A stretch of 64,000 nt of DNA from Oleiharenicola sp. (GTDB lineage Bacteria; Verrucomicrobiota; Verrucomicrobiia; Opitutales; Opitutaceae): positions 37,193 through 101,192 of the forward strand of contig JANYDW010000010.1 of assembly GCA_025363455.1 (NCBI GenBank), read 5' to 3'. How positions within the stretch are numbered: position 1 is the first letter of the stretch; each line of letters begins with the position of its first letter. Below, one piece after another: positions 27,774 to 37,267 of the stretch. Both the position numbers and the translations under genes were made by a program. The notes below the pieces were generated by a model. The model ran no database searches, was not told the origin of the DNA, and saw nothing but the letters and a program-made list of their open reading frames with translations.

Positions 27774-27789
27774 TGCACAAAGCTGTGCA
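27774..27789. promoter_or_regulatory. candidate LacI-type operator 1
   Basis: TGCACA-AAGC-TGTGCA, with perfect 6-base arms, lies 48 bases upstream of the lacI-type gene start, in the spacer shared with the TonB receptor gene. A matching TGTGCACA core recurs at 27914-27921. Confidence 0.5.
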
Positions 27790-27792
27790 CTT

Positions 27793-27814
27793 AAGTCGAC
27801 TTATGTGCGCATAA
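27793..27814. promoter_or_regulatory. candidate LacI-type operator 2 (two overlapping palindromes)
   Basis: AAGTCGACTT (27793-27802), with the central CG typical of LacI-family operators, overlaps the near-palindrome TTATGTGCGCATAA (27801-27814). Regulator binding is inferred from position and symmetry. Confidence 0.45.
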
Positions 27815-27913
27815 AGCGCCGAATCGAAATCATTATATATATTAAGATACTGATAGTTATCGCTTAAGGAATAGATAAAAATGGAAAAATGGCGATACAC
27901 AAAATACATATGC

Positions 27914-27921
27914 TGTGCACA
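27914..27921. promoter_or_regulatory. candidate operator half or core TGTGCACA
   Basis: A perfect 8-base palindrome in an AT-rich stretch, 85 bases before the TonB receptor start, sharing its core with the site at 27774-27789. Confidence 0.35.
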
Positions 27922-28005
27922 TCATAATTGACTGGAGCCATCCTGAAGCGCCATCGCAATAGCAGTCAACCACGACCCCAACACCCCAAACACTGCCCAT
28001 CCCAA

Positions 28006-31000
28006 ATGAAATCGATCAGTCCCAACCTACAGTGCTCGCTTGTGGCCTGCTTGCTGAGCCTCGGGCTAACCGCCCTGCCGTCGACTCTCGTCGCCCAACA
28101 AACTGTGGCTGCGCCCGCCGCGGCCAAAACCGAAGTGAAGGACGACGATAAGGTTCTCGTCCTGTCGCCGTTCGTGGTCTCCACCGAAGCTGACACGGGC
28201 TATCGCGCCACCAATTCCATCTCCGGCACGCGACTCAATACGGCGATCAAGGACACGCCGATGCCGATCGAGGTCATCACGCGCCAGTTTATCGAAGACA
28301 CTGGTGCCACCGACCTGCGGTCCGCGCTCAAATACAGCTCCGGCGTAATCCTCGTCTCGCAAAACGATCTTTCAAACCTGGGTGCCAACGCGTACCAGGG
28401 TCCGGGCGGGGTGAACAATCCCGAGGGAGCGACCGCGAATCCCAATGCGGTCCAGATCAAGCTCCGCGGGTTTGTCACCGACAACGCGCTGCGAGACGGG
28501 TTCATCCGGCAGAACTCCACCGACTCGGTCAACATCGACCGCGTCGAGGTCGTGCGCGGCCCGGCCGCCCTGTTCTACGGCACCGGCAATTTCGGCGGCG
28601 TGGTCAACTACATGGTCAAGCGTCCCTCCGACCAGCGCGCCTCCAGCTACGATTTCACCTATGGCATGAACAGCCTGATGCGCGGCCAGTTTGATGTGAC
28701 CGGGCCTCTGCTGGACGACAAGACGCTCGCCTACCGCGTATCCGGCGCGGCGCAGACCACCGGGGACCAGACCGACTACTTCAAGGAGAAACACTATTTC
28801 ATCTCGCCCTCGATGGTGTGGCGGGCGACTCCGAAGACCGAGGTGTATGCCGATTTCGAATACGGCGAGCAAAACATGAACGGCACTGGCGCCCGGCAGC
28901 TGCGCTCGGTGGCCGACGTCGGCATCAACAACGACCAGAACGAGCACGGCGGCCTCTACACCCCGCCCGGCGCGGATCCGCGCTCCTACCGGCTGACCGG
29001 CCCCGACACCTACCAGCATTCCCAAGCCAGCAACACCGAGTTCAAGGTCACCCAGGAAATCACCAAGAACATCTATTTCCTGCTGGGCTACAACTACTCG
29101 ACCTTCAATACGCAGGGGCGCGATGTGCAGGCGCAGCTGTTCACCAATGTTGGCCCGGTGGCGCTCCGCCAGACCATCAACCTATTCCCGCTGGACCCTA
29201 CCCGCAGCGACGGCAGCCTGAATATCCAGAAGGGATCAGTCGCTGGCTCGATCATCCAATACACCTGGAACCGCGCCGACAGCGACAACACCCGCAAGCA
29301 GGTCCGGGCGGAGTTCACGGCGCGCCACGAGTTCTTCGCCAATTCCGGCAAGTGGCTGCGGCAGGAGAGCTCGATCCTCGCCGGTTACTCCGAGATCAAC
29401 CACCTGCTCGAACGCACCAGCTGGGTTACTGCTCCTGGTCTCTACAATTACAAGGCCCCGAATGATCTCACCCCGCTGGTTTACGGCAAGCAGGGCGATG
29501 GCACGCCGGATCGGGGCATGTATCTCAACAACACGAGCCGGTCCGAGGCCTGGAACAAGGCCTTCTACGCGAATTACCAGGGCAAGTTTTTCGATAACCG
29601 ACTGCTCGTGCTCTTTGGGGCCCGGCGCGACACCAACGACGCCGGGAATTTCAACCAAGGGATTTCCGCTCCCGGTGGGACCCCGACCGTCTCCACTTCC
29701 CGCGGGGAGACCCAGCGCGAGAAGACCTACCAGAAGGGCTTGAGCTTCCAGATCACCAAGGCGCTGTCGCTTTACGCGCTGCAATCCGAGGGCCTGCAGC
29801 CCAACTTCTCGGGCCAGTTGCTGCCCGACACGGGTGCACCCGCCGGCGCCAGCCTCGCCAAGAGCAAGGAATTCGGCCTGAAGTTCGATTTCCTAGAAGG
29901 CCGCATTTCAGGCACCATCAGCCGGTTCTCGATCAACAAGACGGGTTATGTCGGCGCGCCTTGGTACTCCACGGTGACACTGGGTGCCCCGAAGTTTAAG
30001 CCGAACAAGGACGTGGTTTTCCGGCTCAGCAACTTCACGCCGTCTTCCGCCCCCGGTGGCAGCAACGGCGGCGGTTCGTGGAAGGCGACGGGTCTCCCAA
30101 CATTGGACCAGCCCGCGGTGGTCACCGCCTGGAACAAGGCGGTGGCTTCCGGCGCCGCCTTTACGGACGGGGCCGGCGTGTGGCACCTTAATGCCACCAA
30201 GGCGGATGGCGCGGCGTACATGGACACGGCCTTTGCCACGATCGATGGCGACAACGGCGCCAACTGGCCGGGCTGGCTGTTCGATGGCGCGGATGGTTCC
30301 GACCCGCTCGTCAACATCGCCACCATGGATACCATGGCCTTTCACGGCAACGGCTCAAACAATGCCACCCTGCTGCTGACCGACGAGTCCAAGGGCTACG
30401 ACGCCCAAGTGCTCGTCAAAGCCACCAAGAACCTGGAGATAGTGATGGGCGGCGCCGTTACGGAAGTGGAGCGGCTTAATTTCGGCCAGTGGATGACCTA
30501 TCCCTACCTGCAGGACCGCTGGGCGGTCTGGAATTTCAACAACGGCTCCTGGGGCACGCTCGGCCTGCCGCGCAGCCAGGTATACGGCACGCCGAGCACC
30601 GCCACCTCGGGCCCGGTGACCGAAACCCGCACGGGCGCGGGTCAGGCGGCGGGGGACGATTCACCGAAATACCGATTCGACTTCTGGGCCAACTACCGGT
30701 TCGAAGGCGAACTTCAGGGTCTCTCGCTCGGCTTGGGTGGCTACTGGGAATCAAAGCGCCAGTATATGTCCGGCGTGACCCACGGTTCCGGCCAGCTGAT
30801 CATCGATGGCAATGGCAAGCTGCTCGTGCTCTACACCCCGGCGCGCTACAATCTGGACGCGATGGCGCGCTACGACTGGAAGAGCGACACGGGCCGCCGG
30901 CAGTACGTTCAGCTCAATGTCACCAACCTGCTGAACGACCAGAAGCTCTACGGCCTCATCTACGCCGCCCCGCTGGCCGCCAAGCTGAGCTACGGCCTGC

Positions 31001-31008
31001 GCTTCTGA
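28006..31008 (+). CDS. TonB-dependent outer membrane receptor
   Basis: 1000 residues from the ATG at 28006; the frame is open from 27928 but the signal peptide begins at MKSISPNLQCSLVACLLSLGL. After the signal comes a probable TonB box (VLVLSPFVVS) and the N-terminal motif TEADTGYRATNSISGTRLNT. The plug domain follows (TPMPIEVITRQFIEDTGATDLRSAL, IDRVEVVRGPAALFYG). A 22-strand-type barrel ends in an aromatic YGLRF terminus. It imports large or scarce substrates. Its place beside GH43 and GH26-like genes and a sugar porter suggests an oligosaccharide such as xylan- or mannan-derived fragments; that substrate is inference. Confidence 0.94.
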   Translation: MKSISPNLQCSLVACLLSLGLTALPSTLVAQQTVAAPAAAKTEVKDDDKVLVLSPFVVSTEADTGYRATNSISGTRLNTAIKDTPMPIEVITRQFIEDTGATDLRSALKYSSGVILVSQNDLSNLGANAYQGPGGVNNPEGATANPNAVQIKLRGFVTDNALRDGFIRQNSTDSVNIDRVEVVRGPAALFYGTGNFGGVVNYMVKRPSDQRASSYDFTYGMNSLMRGQFDVTGPLLDDKTLAYRVSGAAQTTGDQTDYFKEKHYFISPSMVWRATPKTEVYADFEYGEQNMNGTGARQLRSVADVGINNDQNEHGGLYTPPGADPRSYRLTGPDTYQHSQASNTEFKVTQEITKNIYFLLGYNYSTFNTQGRDVQAQLFTNVGPVALRQTINLFPLDPTRSDGSLNIQKGSVAGSIIQYTWNRADSDNTRKQVRAEFTARHEFFANSGKWLRQESSILAGYSEINHLLERTSWVTAPGLYNYKAPNDLTPLVYGKQGDGTPDRGMYLNNTSRSEAWNKAFYANYQGKFFDNRLLVLFGARRDTNDAGNFNQGISAPGGTPTVSTSRGETQREKTYQKGLSFQITKALSLYALQSEGLQPNFSGQLLPDTGAPAGASLAKSKEFGLKFDFLEGRISGTISRFSINKTGYVGAPWYSTVTLGAPKFKPNKDVVFRLSNFTPSSAPGGSNGGGSWKATGLPTLDQPAVVTAWNKAVASGAAFTDGAGVWHLNATKADGAAYMDTAFATIDGDNGANWPGWLFDGADGSDPLVNIATMDTMAFHGNGSNNATLLLTDESKGYDAQVLVKATKNLEIVMGGAVTEVERLNFGQWMTYPYLQDRWAVWNFNNGSWGTLGLPRSQVYGTPSTATSGPVTETRTGAGQAAGDDSPKYRFDFWANYRFEGELQGLSLGLGGYWESKRQYMSGVTHGSGQLIIDGNGKLLVLYTPARYNLDAMARYDWKSDTGRRQYVQLNVTNLLNDQKLYGLIYAAPLAAKLSYGLRF

Positions 31009-31040
31009 GCCCGCCCGACTCCCGTCAGGGAGACTTCCCC

Positions 31041-31073
31041 GTGCGCGCCGTTTCCATCGGTGCGCACTTTCTT
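31041..31073 (+). terminator. candidate rho-independent terminator after the TonB receptor gene
   Basis: Arms 31041-31050 and 31058-31067 (GTGCGCGCCG / CGGTGCGCAC) pair over 10 bases with one mismatch around a 7-base loop, followed by TTTCTT. It lies between the receptor gene and the GH43 gene and could lower expression of the downstream genes relative to the receptor. Confidence 0.5.
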
Positions 31074-31096
31074 ACCAATCCCTGCCGCGCACCTTC

Positions 31097-32734
31097 ATGA
31101 CCTTGGTCCAGAATCCCATCCTGCCCGGTTTCCATCCCGATCCGTCCATCGTCCGAGTGGGGGAGGACTACTACATCGCCACCTCCACCTTTGAATGGTG
31201 GCCGGGTGTCCGGATCCATCACTCGCGGGACCTGGCGAACTGGCGCCTGCAGGGCCACGCGTTGACGCGGGACCGCCAGCTCAATTTGCGCGGCGTGCAG
31301 GATTCGGGAGGCATCTGGGCCCCGGCGCTGACCCATGCCGACGGGTTATTCTGGCTCACCTATTCCGACGTGCGGGCGTTCAACGGCTTTGCCAAGGATG
31401 TCTGCAATTACCTCGTGACCGCTCCTTCGATCGACGGTCCTTGGAGCGATCCTGTGCCGCTCAACCGCAGCGGCTTTGATCCTTCGCTTTTCCATGACGA
31501 AGACGGGCGCAAATGGCTCCTGAACCAGCGCTGGGATTTCCGGCCCGATGAAAATCAGTTCGCGGGCGTTGTGCTGCAGGAGTATTGTCCCCGGCGGAAA
31601 ATGCTGCTGGGTGAGCCCGTCCTGATCTTCAACGGCACGGAACGGGGCGTGACCGAGGGGCCGCACCTTTATCGGCGCGACGGCTTCTATTACCTCGTCC
31701 TCGCGGAGGGCGGCACCGGCGACGCGCATGCCGTCACCCTAGCCCGCGCCAAAAACCTGGCCGGGCCCTACGAGGCCTGTCCGCACAATCCCCTTCTTTC
31801 CTCAGCGGATAACCCGGAGGCGGCTTTGCAAAAAGCCGGCCACGGTTCCTTCGTGCAGACGCCAGCCGGCCGCTGGTATCTGGCCCACCTTTGCAGCCGG
31901 CCGGTGGGCGCGAACCGCCGGTGCATCCTGGGTCGTGAAACCGCCCTGCAGGCGATCGAGTGGCCGGCCGGCAGCTGGCCGCGCCTTGCGGGCGGCGGCC
32001 AGGTGCCGGTTGTGACCGTGGCAGTGCCGGGCGCGAAGGCGGAGCCCTATCTGCCGGAGTTCCACGACGAATTTGCGTCGGAGACTCTCGCGCCCCAGTG
32101 GAGCGTGCTGCGCGAGGCACCGGCCGGTACGTGGCTGAGCCTGGCTGAGCGGCCCGGCTTTCTGCGCCTGCGCGGCCGCTATTCCCTGCTCTCTACATTT
32201 GACCAAAGCCTGGTCGGCTTCCGTCTGCTGCATCACCGTTGCTGCGTGTCGACTCGCTTGGAGTTTCAACCCCGGGGTTTCCAGCAATCGGCCGGGCTGG
32301 TATTTTACTACAACACCCGTCAGTTTCATTTCCTCATGATCATCGGACGCGACGGAGGGGGCCGGGAGCTGCGCTTGCTCAACGCCGACTGCGGCGCGTA
32401 TGTCAATCTGTTGGGTCCGGGGATTCTGCTGCCGCCGGATGGACCAGTCGAATTGTCGGGGGAGTTGTCGGGGGAGACCTTGCGTTTCTTCTATTCAGTG
32501 CCGGGCGCGGCCCGGCAGCCCGTAGGCCCGGCTTTGGACGCCACGCTGCTTTCCGATGACCGGGTGATCGAGGGCGGTTCCTGGGGCTTCACCGGCGCAT
32601 TCGTCGGGTTGTGCGCCCAGGACAGCGCGGAGTCAGGCATTCCGGCCGACTTCACTAATTTCTCCTACCGTGCCGAACAGGCGCTGGCTTGCGCCGAGCC
32701 TGCCGTTGTCGCCACCGCCGTTGCCTCCACCTGA
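31097..32734 (+). CDS. glycoside hydrolase family 43, beta-xylosidase-like
   Basis: 545 residues, without a signal peptide, so probably cytoplasmic. The five-bladed propeller (about 1-310) carries the catalytic triad: base D15 in GFHPDPSI, pKa-tuning D128 in GFDPS and acid E187 in TEGPHLY. The C-terminal part (about 325-530) is a beta-sandwich seen in GH43 beta-xylosidases. TSTFEWWPGVRIHHSRDL is typical of xylan 1,4-beta-xylosidases, though arabinofuranosidase activity is a close alternative. It would split imported xylo-oligosaccharides. Confidence 0.9.
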   Translation: MTLVQNPILPGFHPDPSIVRVGEDYYIATSTFEWWPGVRIHHSRDLANWRLQGHALTRDRQLNLRGVQDSGGIWAPALTHADGLFWLTYSDVRAFNGFAKDVCNYLVTAPSIDGPWSDPVPLNRSGFDPSLFHDEDGRKWLLNQRWDFRPDENQFAGVVLQEYCPRRKMLLGEPVLIFNGTERGVTEGPHLYRRDGFYYLVLAEGGTGDAHAVTLARAKNLAGPYEACPHNPLLSSADNPEAALQKAGHGSFVQTPAGRWYLAHLCSRPVGANRRCILGRETALQAIEWPAGSWPRLAGGGQVPVVTVAVPGAKAEPYLPEFHDEFASETLAPQWSVLREAPAGTWLSLAERPGFLRLRGRYSLLSTFDQSLVGFRLLHHRCCVSTRLEFQPRGFQQSAGLVFYYNTRQFHFLMIIGRDGGGRELRLLNADCGAYVNLLGPGILLPPDGPVELSGELSGETLRFFYSVPGAARQPVGPALDATLLSDDRVIEGGSWGFTGAFVGLCAQDSAESGIPADFTNFSYRAEQALACAEPAVVATAVAST

Positions 32735-32746
32735 GTCACCCTGAAA

Positions 32747-33823
32747 ATGAAAATCCGCCGGTCGATTCACCCCGCCGCCTTGCTGCTGTTGCTCAGCTTG
32801 ACCCGGGTCTTGTTGGCCGGCGCGAGTGACGGCTATGCACCGCGGGTGGAATTTGGCGCGCGGCTCGAGCCGGGCAACCGGATCATTCACGGCGCCGGCC
32901 AGGATCCGCAAGGTTTTGCCGACTACCGGCGGATTTTAGCGAAGGATAACCAACCGCTGGTTTACATGACCTACATTGGCCTGCGGCATCCAGTGGCAGC
33001 CGTCACCGAATGGGGCGTGCGCGTGCGCGGCGAACTGGCGGCGATGGAGCCCACGCGAGTCATTCCGCAGGTGGGCCTGAACATTTCCGCGGGCAATGAC
33101 ACCGGTGTCGGTGTCGATGGTGAGGTGGCCGAGGGGAAATACGACGAACAGCTAAAGGCATTCGCCGCGGCGGTGGCTTCGTTTGACCGGCCGGTCTTTA
33201 TCCGGATCGGCTTTGAGTTCGAGGGAAGCTGGAACAATTACGCTCCCGCAACCTTTGTGCGGGCGTGGATGCGGATCACCCGCTTGTTGCGCGACCAAGG
33301 GTTGCCTTTTGCCACGGTCTGGTGCGCGGCCGGCGCTTCCTCGGGCTGGCCGTCGCTGTCCCGGCTCATGGAATTTTATCCGGGGGACGAGTGGGTGGAC
33401 TGGTGGGGCGTCGACCTGTTTTCCGAGGATGAATTTAAGAAACCCCAGCTGGCGGGATTTCTCGATGCATCGCGAGCGCACCGCAAGCCGGTCATGATCG
33501 GGGAAATGACGCCGCGCTACGTTGGGGTGCTGGAGGGCGCGAAAAGCTGGGACCGCTGGTTTCGCCCGATGATCGAACTGTTGCAGCGCCGCCCGGAAAT
33601 CAAGGCCACGGCTTACATCAACTGGGAATGGAAGGAGTGGTCCGACCGCCTGGGCTTCACCTGGCACGATTGGGGCGACGCCCGCCTCGAGCGCAACGAC
33701 TTGGTGCGGGACCGCTGGGCCCGCGCGATGGCGGATCCGATCTTTCTCCACGCGACCGGCGATGGCACGGTTCCGCTCCCGCCACCCCAAGGCCTTTCTA
33801 CTCCGAGTCACCATGGACCTTGA
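32747..33823 (+). CDS. GH26-like (clan A) glycoside hydrolase, secreted
   Basis: 358 residues with an N-terminal signal (ALLLLLSLTRVLLAGAS). The (beta/alpha)8-barrel pattern has a likely acid/base Glu in FIRIGFEFEGSWNNY (E157 or E159) at the end of strand 4 and a likely nucleophile E253 in PVMIGEMTPR at strand 7. This resembles GH26 endo-mannanases and related clan A enzymes, but similarity by eye is moderate and other clan A families (GH39, GH113) are possible. The 3' end overlaps the next start by 11 bases. Confidence 0.72.
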   Translation: MKIRRSIHPAALLLLLSLTRVLLAGASDGYAPRVEFGARLEPGNRIIHGAGQDPQGFADYRRILAKDNQPLVYMTYIGLRHPVAAVTEWGVRVRGELAAMEPTRVIPQVGLNISAGNDTGVGVDGEVAEGKYDEQLKAFAAAVASFDRPVFIRIGFEFEGSWNNYAPATFVRAWMRITRLLRDQGLPFATVWCAAGASSGWPSLSRLMEFYPGDEWVDWWGVDLFSEDEFKKPQLAGFLDASRAHRKPVMIGEMTPRYVGVLEGAKSWDRWFRPMIELLQRRPEIKATAYINWEWKEWSDRLGFTWHDWGDARLERNDLVRDRWARAMADPIFLHATGDGTVPLPPPQGLSTPSHHGP

Positions 33824-34535
33824 CCTCCAAAAAATCCGCGATGAATTCTGGGCCAACGGTTACGTGGTGCTCGATAATTTCTTCGCGGTTCCGCTCATGG
33901 ATGAGCTCCACGAGCTCATCCTCGCCCAGTTCCGGGGCAAATACGACAGCTGCCTCAACGACGAGTTCGCCACGCGCGCCCAGACCCAGATCGTGCCCTG
34001 GTTTCCTCAGCGCGAAGGCATCGAACGCTTCAACGTGATTGATGATGATGCGCGTCTCGCCGGCCTGACGGCGGCGGTGCTCGGCGCGGGCTGGCATTCC
34101 CAATACTGCATGGTGATGTATTCCGCCCAAGGCACGAACGGCCAGGCGTGGCACCAGGACTGCCCGCCAGAAACGAAGGACGACTACAACCTGAACCGGC
34201 TCATCTACACTCGCGATATCAGCGACGAGATCGGGGGCCAGCTGCGGCTCGTGCCGCGGACGCACACCGGAGGGGCGTTGCCGGCCGGCGACCCGCATGG
34301 CGACTTCGAGGGCCAGCTCACACTTTACCCGAAAAAGGGCACGCTCGTCCTCCTGCACGGCCATTGCTGGCACAGTGTCAGACCTGTGCAAGGACCCTAC
34401 CGGGTTTCGACGAATTACCGCGCGGCTCCGGCCAACACCCCGGACGACGTTACCGACGTCTGCGTCTACCGCAACATGCGCTACCGCTTCTCGACCAAGA
34501 CCGTGGTCGAGGAGCGCCAGGCGGCCAAAGCCTGA
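33813..34535 (+). CDS. phytanoyl-CoA dioxygenase (PhyH) family protein
   Basis: 240 residues from the ATG at 33813, overlapping the end of the GH gene. It is a non-haem Fe(II)/2-oxoglutarate oxygenase of the cupin fold: the HxD metal pair is H114/D116 in AWHQDCPPE, the distal histidine is about H187 in HGHCWHSVRP, and an Arg shortly after (GPYRVSTNYR) would hold 2-oxoglutarate. PhyH enzymes hydroxylate lipids, amino acids or small metabolites. Its place inside a sugar-use locus is unusual, and a role on a modified sugar or glycoside is only a guess. Confidence 0.88.
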   Translation: MDLDLQKIRDEFWANGYVVLDNFFAVPLMDELHELILAQFRGKYDSCLNDEFATRAQTQIVPWFPQREGIERFNVIDDDARLAGLTAAVLGAGWHSQYCMVMYSAQGTNGQAWHQDCPPETKDDYNLNRLIYTRDISDEIGGQLRLVPRTHTGGALPAGDPHGDFEGQLTLYPKKGTLVLLHGHCWHSVRPVQGPYRVSTNYRAAPANTPDDVTDVCVYRNMRYRFSTKTVVEERQAAKA

Positions 34536-34623
34536 AAACCATTCCTCCGGCCCGATGACCCCTGTCATACACCCCTGGCCGGAGCATGTTCAAGTCCCGC
34601 CGATTGGGAGTCTCCCTTCCACC

Positions 34624-36183
34624 ATGCCTTTCTCCACCCGCAACATTTTCCTTATCGCCATCGTGGTCTCGCTGGGTGGGTTCATCTTTGGCTTCGATGC
34701 CTCGGTGATTTCCGGCGTGGTCGGCTACGTTAGCCAGGAATACGGGCTCGATGTCTGGCAGCAGGGGCTGGTGGTGAGCGCGCCGTCGCTGGCGGCTATC
34801 CTGGCCAGCCTCACCGTGGCGCCGCTGAGCGACGTTGTCGGCCGCAAGCGGATGTTGATCACTGTCGCGATCCTCTACTTGGCCTCGGGCGTGGCCTCGA
34901 CGCTGGCCCCAGGTTACCTGACGCTGGTGCTGGCGCGGGCGCTCGGCGGGCTTGCGTTTGGTTCGCTGATGATCACGCCGATTTATGTCGCCGAGATCGC
35001 GCCCGCACGGATGCGCGGCCGGTTGGTTTCTATCGGTCAGATGAACATCGTAGTCGGGTTGTCAGCGGCGTATTTCTCCAACTACCTGCTGGTGGCGCTC
35101 AGCGGTCGCAGCGAGCCGTGGATCGCCCGGCTAGGCCTCAATGCGCACACTTGGCGCTGGATGCTGGGCATGGAAATTATTCCCGCCGCCATTTGGGTGG
35201 CCTTGCTCTTTCTCGTTCCGGAAAGCCCGCGCTGGCTCATCGTAAAGAACCGGGCCGAGGAGGCGCGTCGCATTCTCCACCGGATGGTAACCCCCGCCGA
35301 GGCAGAGGCGCAGATTGCCGACGTCCGGCTGACTGTCGCCGAACTCCAGGAGCCCGGGCAGGCGGGGCTCCGGGAGTTGTTCAGCCGGAAAATGTGGTTC
35401 GCGCTGTTCATCGGTTTGATCGTAGCCGTGGCGCAACAGATCACCGGCATCAATGCAGTGTTCTTTTTTGCCACCACGATTTTCGAGAAGAGCGGCGTCG
35501 GCCGGGACGCCGCCTTTGCTCAGGCGGTGTGGGTCGGGTTGATCAATGTCGGGTTCACCTTGGTGGCCATGACGCTTATCGACCGGTTGGGCCGGCGGCC
35601 GTTGCTCGTCGGCGGGCTGGCTGGCGTCGTCCTTAGCCTGTCCGTGGCCGCCTACGGTTTCCATCAGGCCCGCTACGTGCTGGATGAGCCGGCCCTCGCC
35701 GCGCTCTCCGCCAAAATGGATATCGCGAAGCTACTGCCTCTCAGGGACCGCGTTTTCGAGAACAACACCGCTTTCAAGCGCGAGGCGATCGCCCGGTTGG
35801 GGCCGGACGCCTTCAAGCTGAACGAGGATCGGCTCGTGCAAGCGGCCATCCATATGAATCCCTATGTCGTGCTCGCGGGCATTCTCGGTTTCGTGGCGTC
35901 CTTTGCCGTTTCGCTCGGGCCGGTGATGTGGGTGGTCCTGTCGGAAATATTCCCTAACCATCTCCGCGGGCTCGCGATGGCAGCGATCGGTTTCATCAAC
36001 GCCGGCGTGAGCTTTCTTGTGCAGTTCCTGTTTCCGTGGGAGCTGGCCACGCTCGGCAACGCCGGCACCTTCCTGCTCTACGCCCTGTTCGGGGTCGCTG
36101 GTCTCGTTTTGGTTTACCGCTACATGCCAGAGACCAAGGGGCGCACCCTCGAGCAACTGGAACACCAGATGATGTCGCACTGA
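34624..36183 (+). CDS. MFS sugar porter
   Basis: 519 residues from the ATG at 34624; an earlier in-frame ATG at 34555 would add a hydrophilic, non-family leader. Signature motifs of the sugar porter family are present: GFDASVISG in TM1, GRKR at 73-76, RGR near 131, PESPRWL at 199-205 and PETKGRTLEQLE at the C-terminus. A loop of about 60 residues (DEPALAALSAKMD...LVQAAIHMN) between TM helices in the C-terminal half is longer than usual. It probably imports the monosaccharide or disaccharide released by the neighbouring glycosidases using the proton gradient. Confidence 0.93.
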   Translation: MPFSTRNIFLIAIVVSLGGFIFGFDASVISGVVGYVSQEYGLDVWQQGLVVSAPSLAAILASLTVAPLSDVVGRKRMLITVAILYLASGVASTLAPGYLTLVLARALGGLAFGSLMITPIYVAEIAPARMRGRLVSIGQMNIVVGLSAAYFSNYLLVALSGRSEPWIARLGLNAHTWRWMLGMEIIPAAIWVALLFLVPESPRWLIVKNRAEEARRILHRMVTPAEAEAQIADVRLTVAELQEPGQAGLRELFSRKMWFALFIGLIVAVAQQITGINAVFFFATTIFEKSGVGRDAAFAQAVWVGLINVGFTLVAMTLIDRLGRRPLLVGGLAGVVLSLSVAAYGFHQARYVLDEPALAALSAKMDIAKLLPLRDRVFENNTAFKREAIARLGPDAFKLNEDRLVQAAIHMNPYVVLAGILGFVASFAVSLGPVMWVVLSEIFPNHLRGLAMAAIGFINAGVSFLVQFLFPWELATLGNAGTFLLYALFGVAGLVLVYRYMPETKGRTLEQLEHQMMSH

Positions 36184-36194
36184 GGAGGTCGCGC

Positions 36195-37160
36195 ATGAAA
36201 AAGATCCGCTGGGGCATCATGGGCGCGGGGCGGATCGCCGGCTCGTTTGCGCAGGACCTGCCGTTCGTGGCGAATGGCGAGCTGGTGGCCGTCGCCTCGC
36301 GCTCGGCGGAGAGGGCGGGGGAGTTCGCCCGTCGGCACGGCCTCGGCCGCGCCTACGACAATTACGAAGAGCTGTTCGCCGATGAGGCCATCGATGCGGT
36401 CTACATCGCCACCCCGCACGCGCAGCACCTGGCCAACGCCGCCGCCGCGTTGCGGGCGGGCAAGGCGGTGCTCTGCGAAAAACCACTCACGCTCAACGTC
36501 GCCGAATGTCGGTCTCTGCTCGCGGTCGCGAGCGAAACGGGTGGCTACCTAATGGAGGGCATGTGGACGTGGTTTCTCCCGGCCGTGCGCCAGGCGGTCC
36601 GCTGGGTCGGGGAGGGCAGGATTGGTCGACTCCGACATGTGCAGGCGGATTTCGGCTATCCCCAGCTACCCTTTGATGCCACGCGGCGTGAATACAATGC
36701 GGCGCTCGGGGGCGGGTGCCTCCTGGAACTGGGCGTTTATCCCGTCGCGATTTCCCAGCTGTTCCAGCCCGCGGAACCAATCGGCCTCAAGGTCACCGCA
36801 CAGCACGCGCCCAACGGCGTGGAGGATGACTTGGTGGCGGTGTTCGAATTTCCCGGCTCCGTATCCACGCTGGCAGCGTCCTTTCGCTGCAAGCTGCGCA
36901 ACTGGGCCTACGTGATCGGCGAGGAAGGCTACATTGCCATTCCGGACTTCTGGCGTGCGAGCGAGGCGATGCACTACCGGCTGGATACCTGCGTGGAGCA
37001 CTTCCGTGACGGGCGCACTTCGCTCGGTTTCAACTTCGAGGCTTTCGCGGTCGGGGAGGATTTGCTGGCGGGCCGGCGCGAGTCCCCCGTCGTTTCGCAT
37101 GCCGCTTCACTGAAATTTCAGGAGCACATGACACTAATCCGTAACCTGGCTAGTTCCTGA
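36195..37160 (+). CDS. Gfo/Idh/MocA family oxidoreductase
   Basis: 321 residues from the ATG at 36195, which has one of the clearest Shine-Dalgarno sequences in the window (GAGGAGGT, 36182-36189). The N-terminal Rossmann fold (IRWGIMGAGRIAGSFAQDL) binds NAD(P), and the conserved EKP (95-97, VLCEKPLTLN) lies beside the active site. The C-terminal domain begins near 125. Members oxidise or epimerise sugars, inositols and related compounds. It closes the locus after the sugar porter, 11 bases apart, and may act on the imported sugar. Confidence 0.92.
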   Translation: MKKIRWGIMGAGRIAGSFAQDLPFVANGELVAVASRSAERAGEFARRHGLGRAYDNYEELFADEAIDAVYIATPHAQHLANAAAALRAGKAVLCEKPLTLNVAECRSLLAVASETGGYLMEGMWTWFLPAVRQAVRWVGEGRIGRLRHVQADFGYPQLPFDATRREYNAALGGGCLLELGVYPVAISQLFQPAEPIGLKVTAQHAPNGVEDDLVAVFEFPGSVSTLAASFRCKLRNWAYVIGEEGYIAIPDFWRASEAMHYRLDTCVEHFRDGRTSLGFNFEAFAVGEDLLAGRRESPVVSHAASLKFQEHMTLIRNLASS

Positions 37161-37267
37161 TTCAAGAGTAGGGGGTGGTGGGGTGAGAGCCCGAATTCGC
37201 CTAAACCGCCTAAGTGGGCAATTTGTGAACAAGTTTTGACATTTTCCGGCCCGTTTTTACTTGCTCA

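Noticed and set aside
37236..37241. TTGACA as the -35 box for mraZ
   Set aside because: About 31 bases from the TATAAAAT candidate, too far for a sigma-70 promoter, and no better -10 is placed 16-18 bases downstream.
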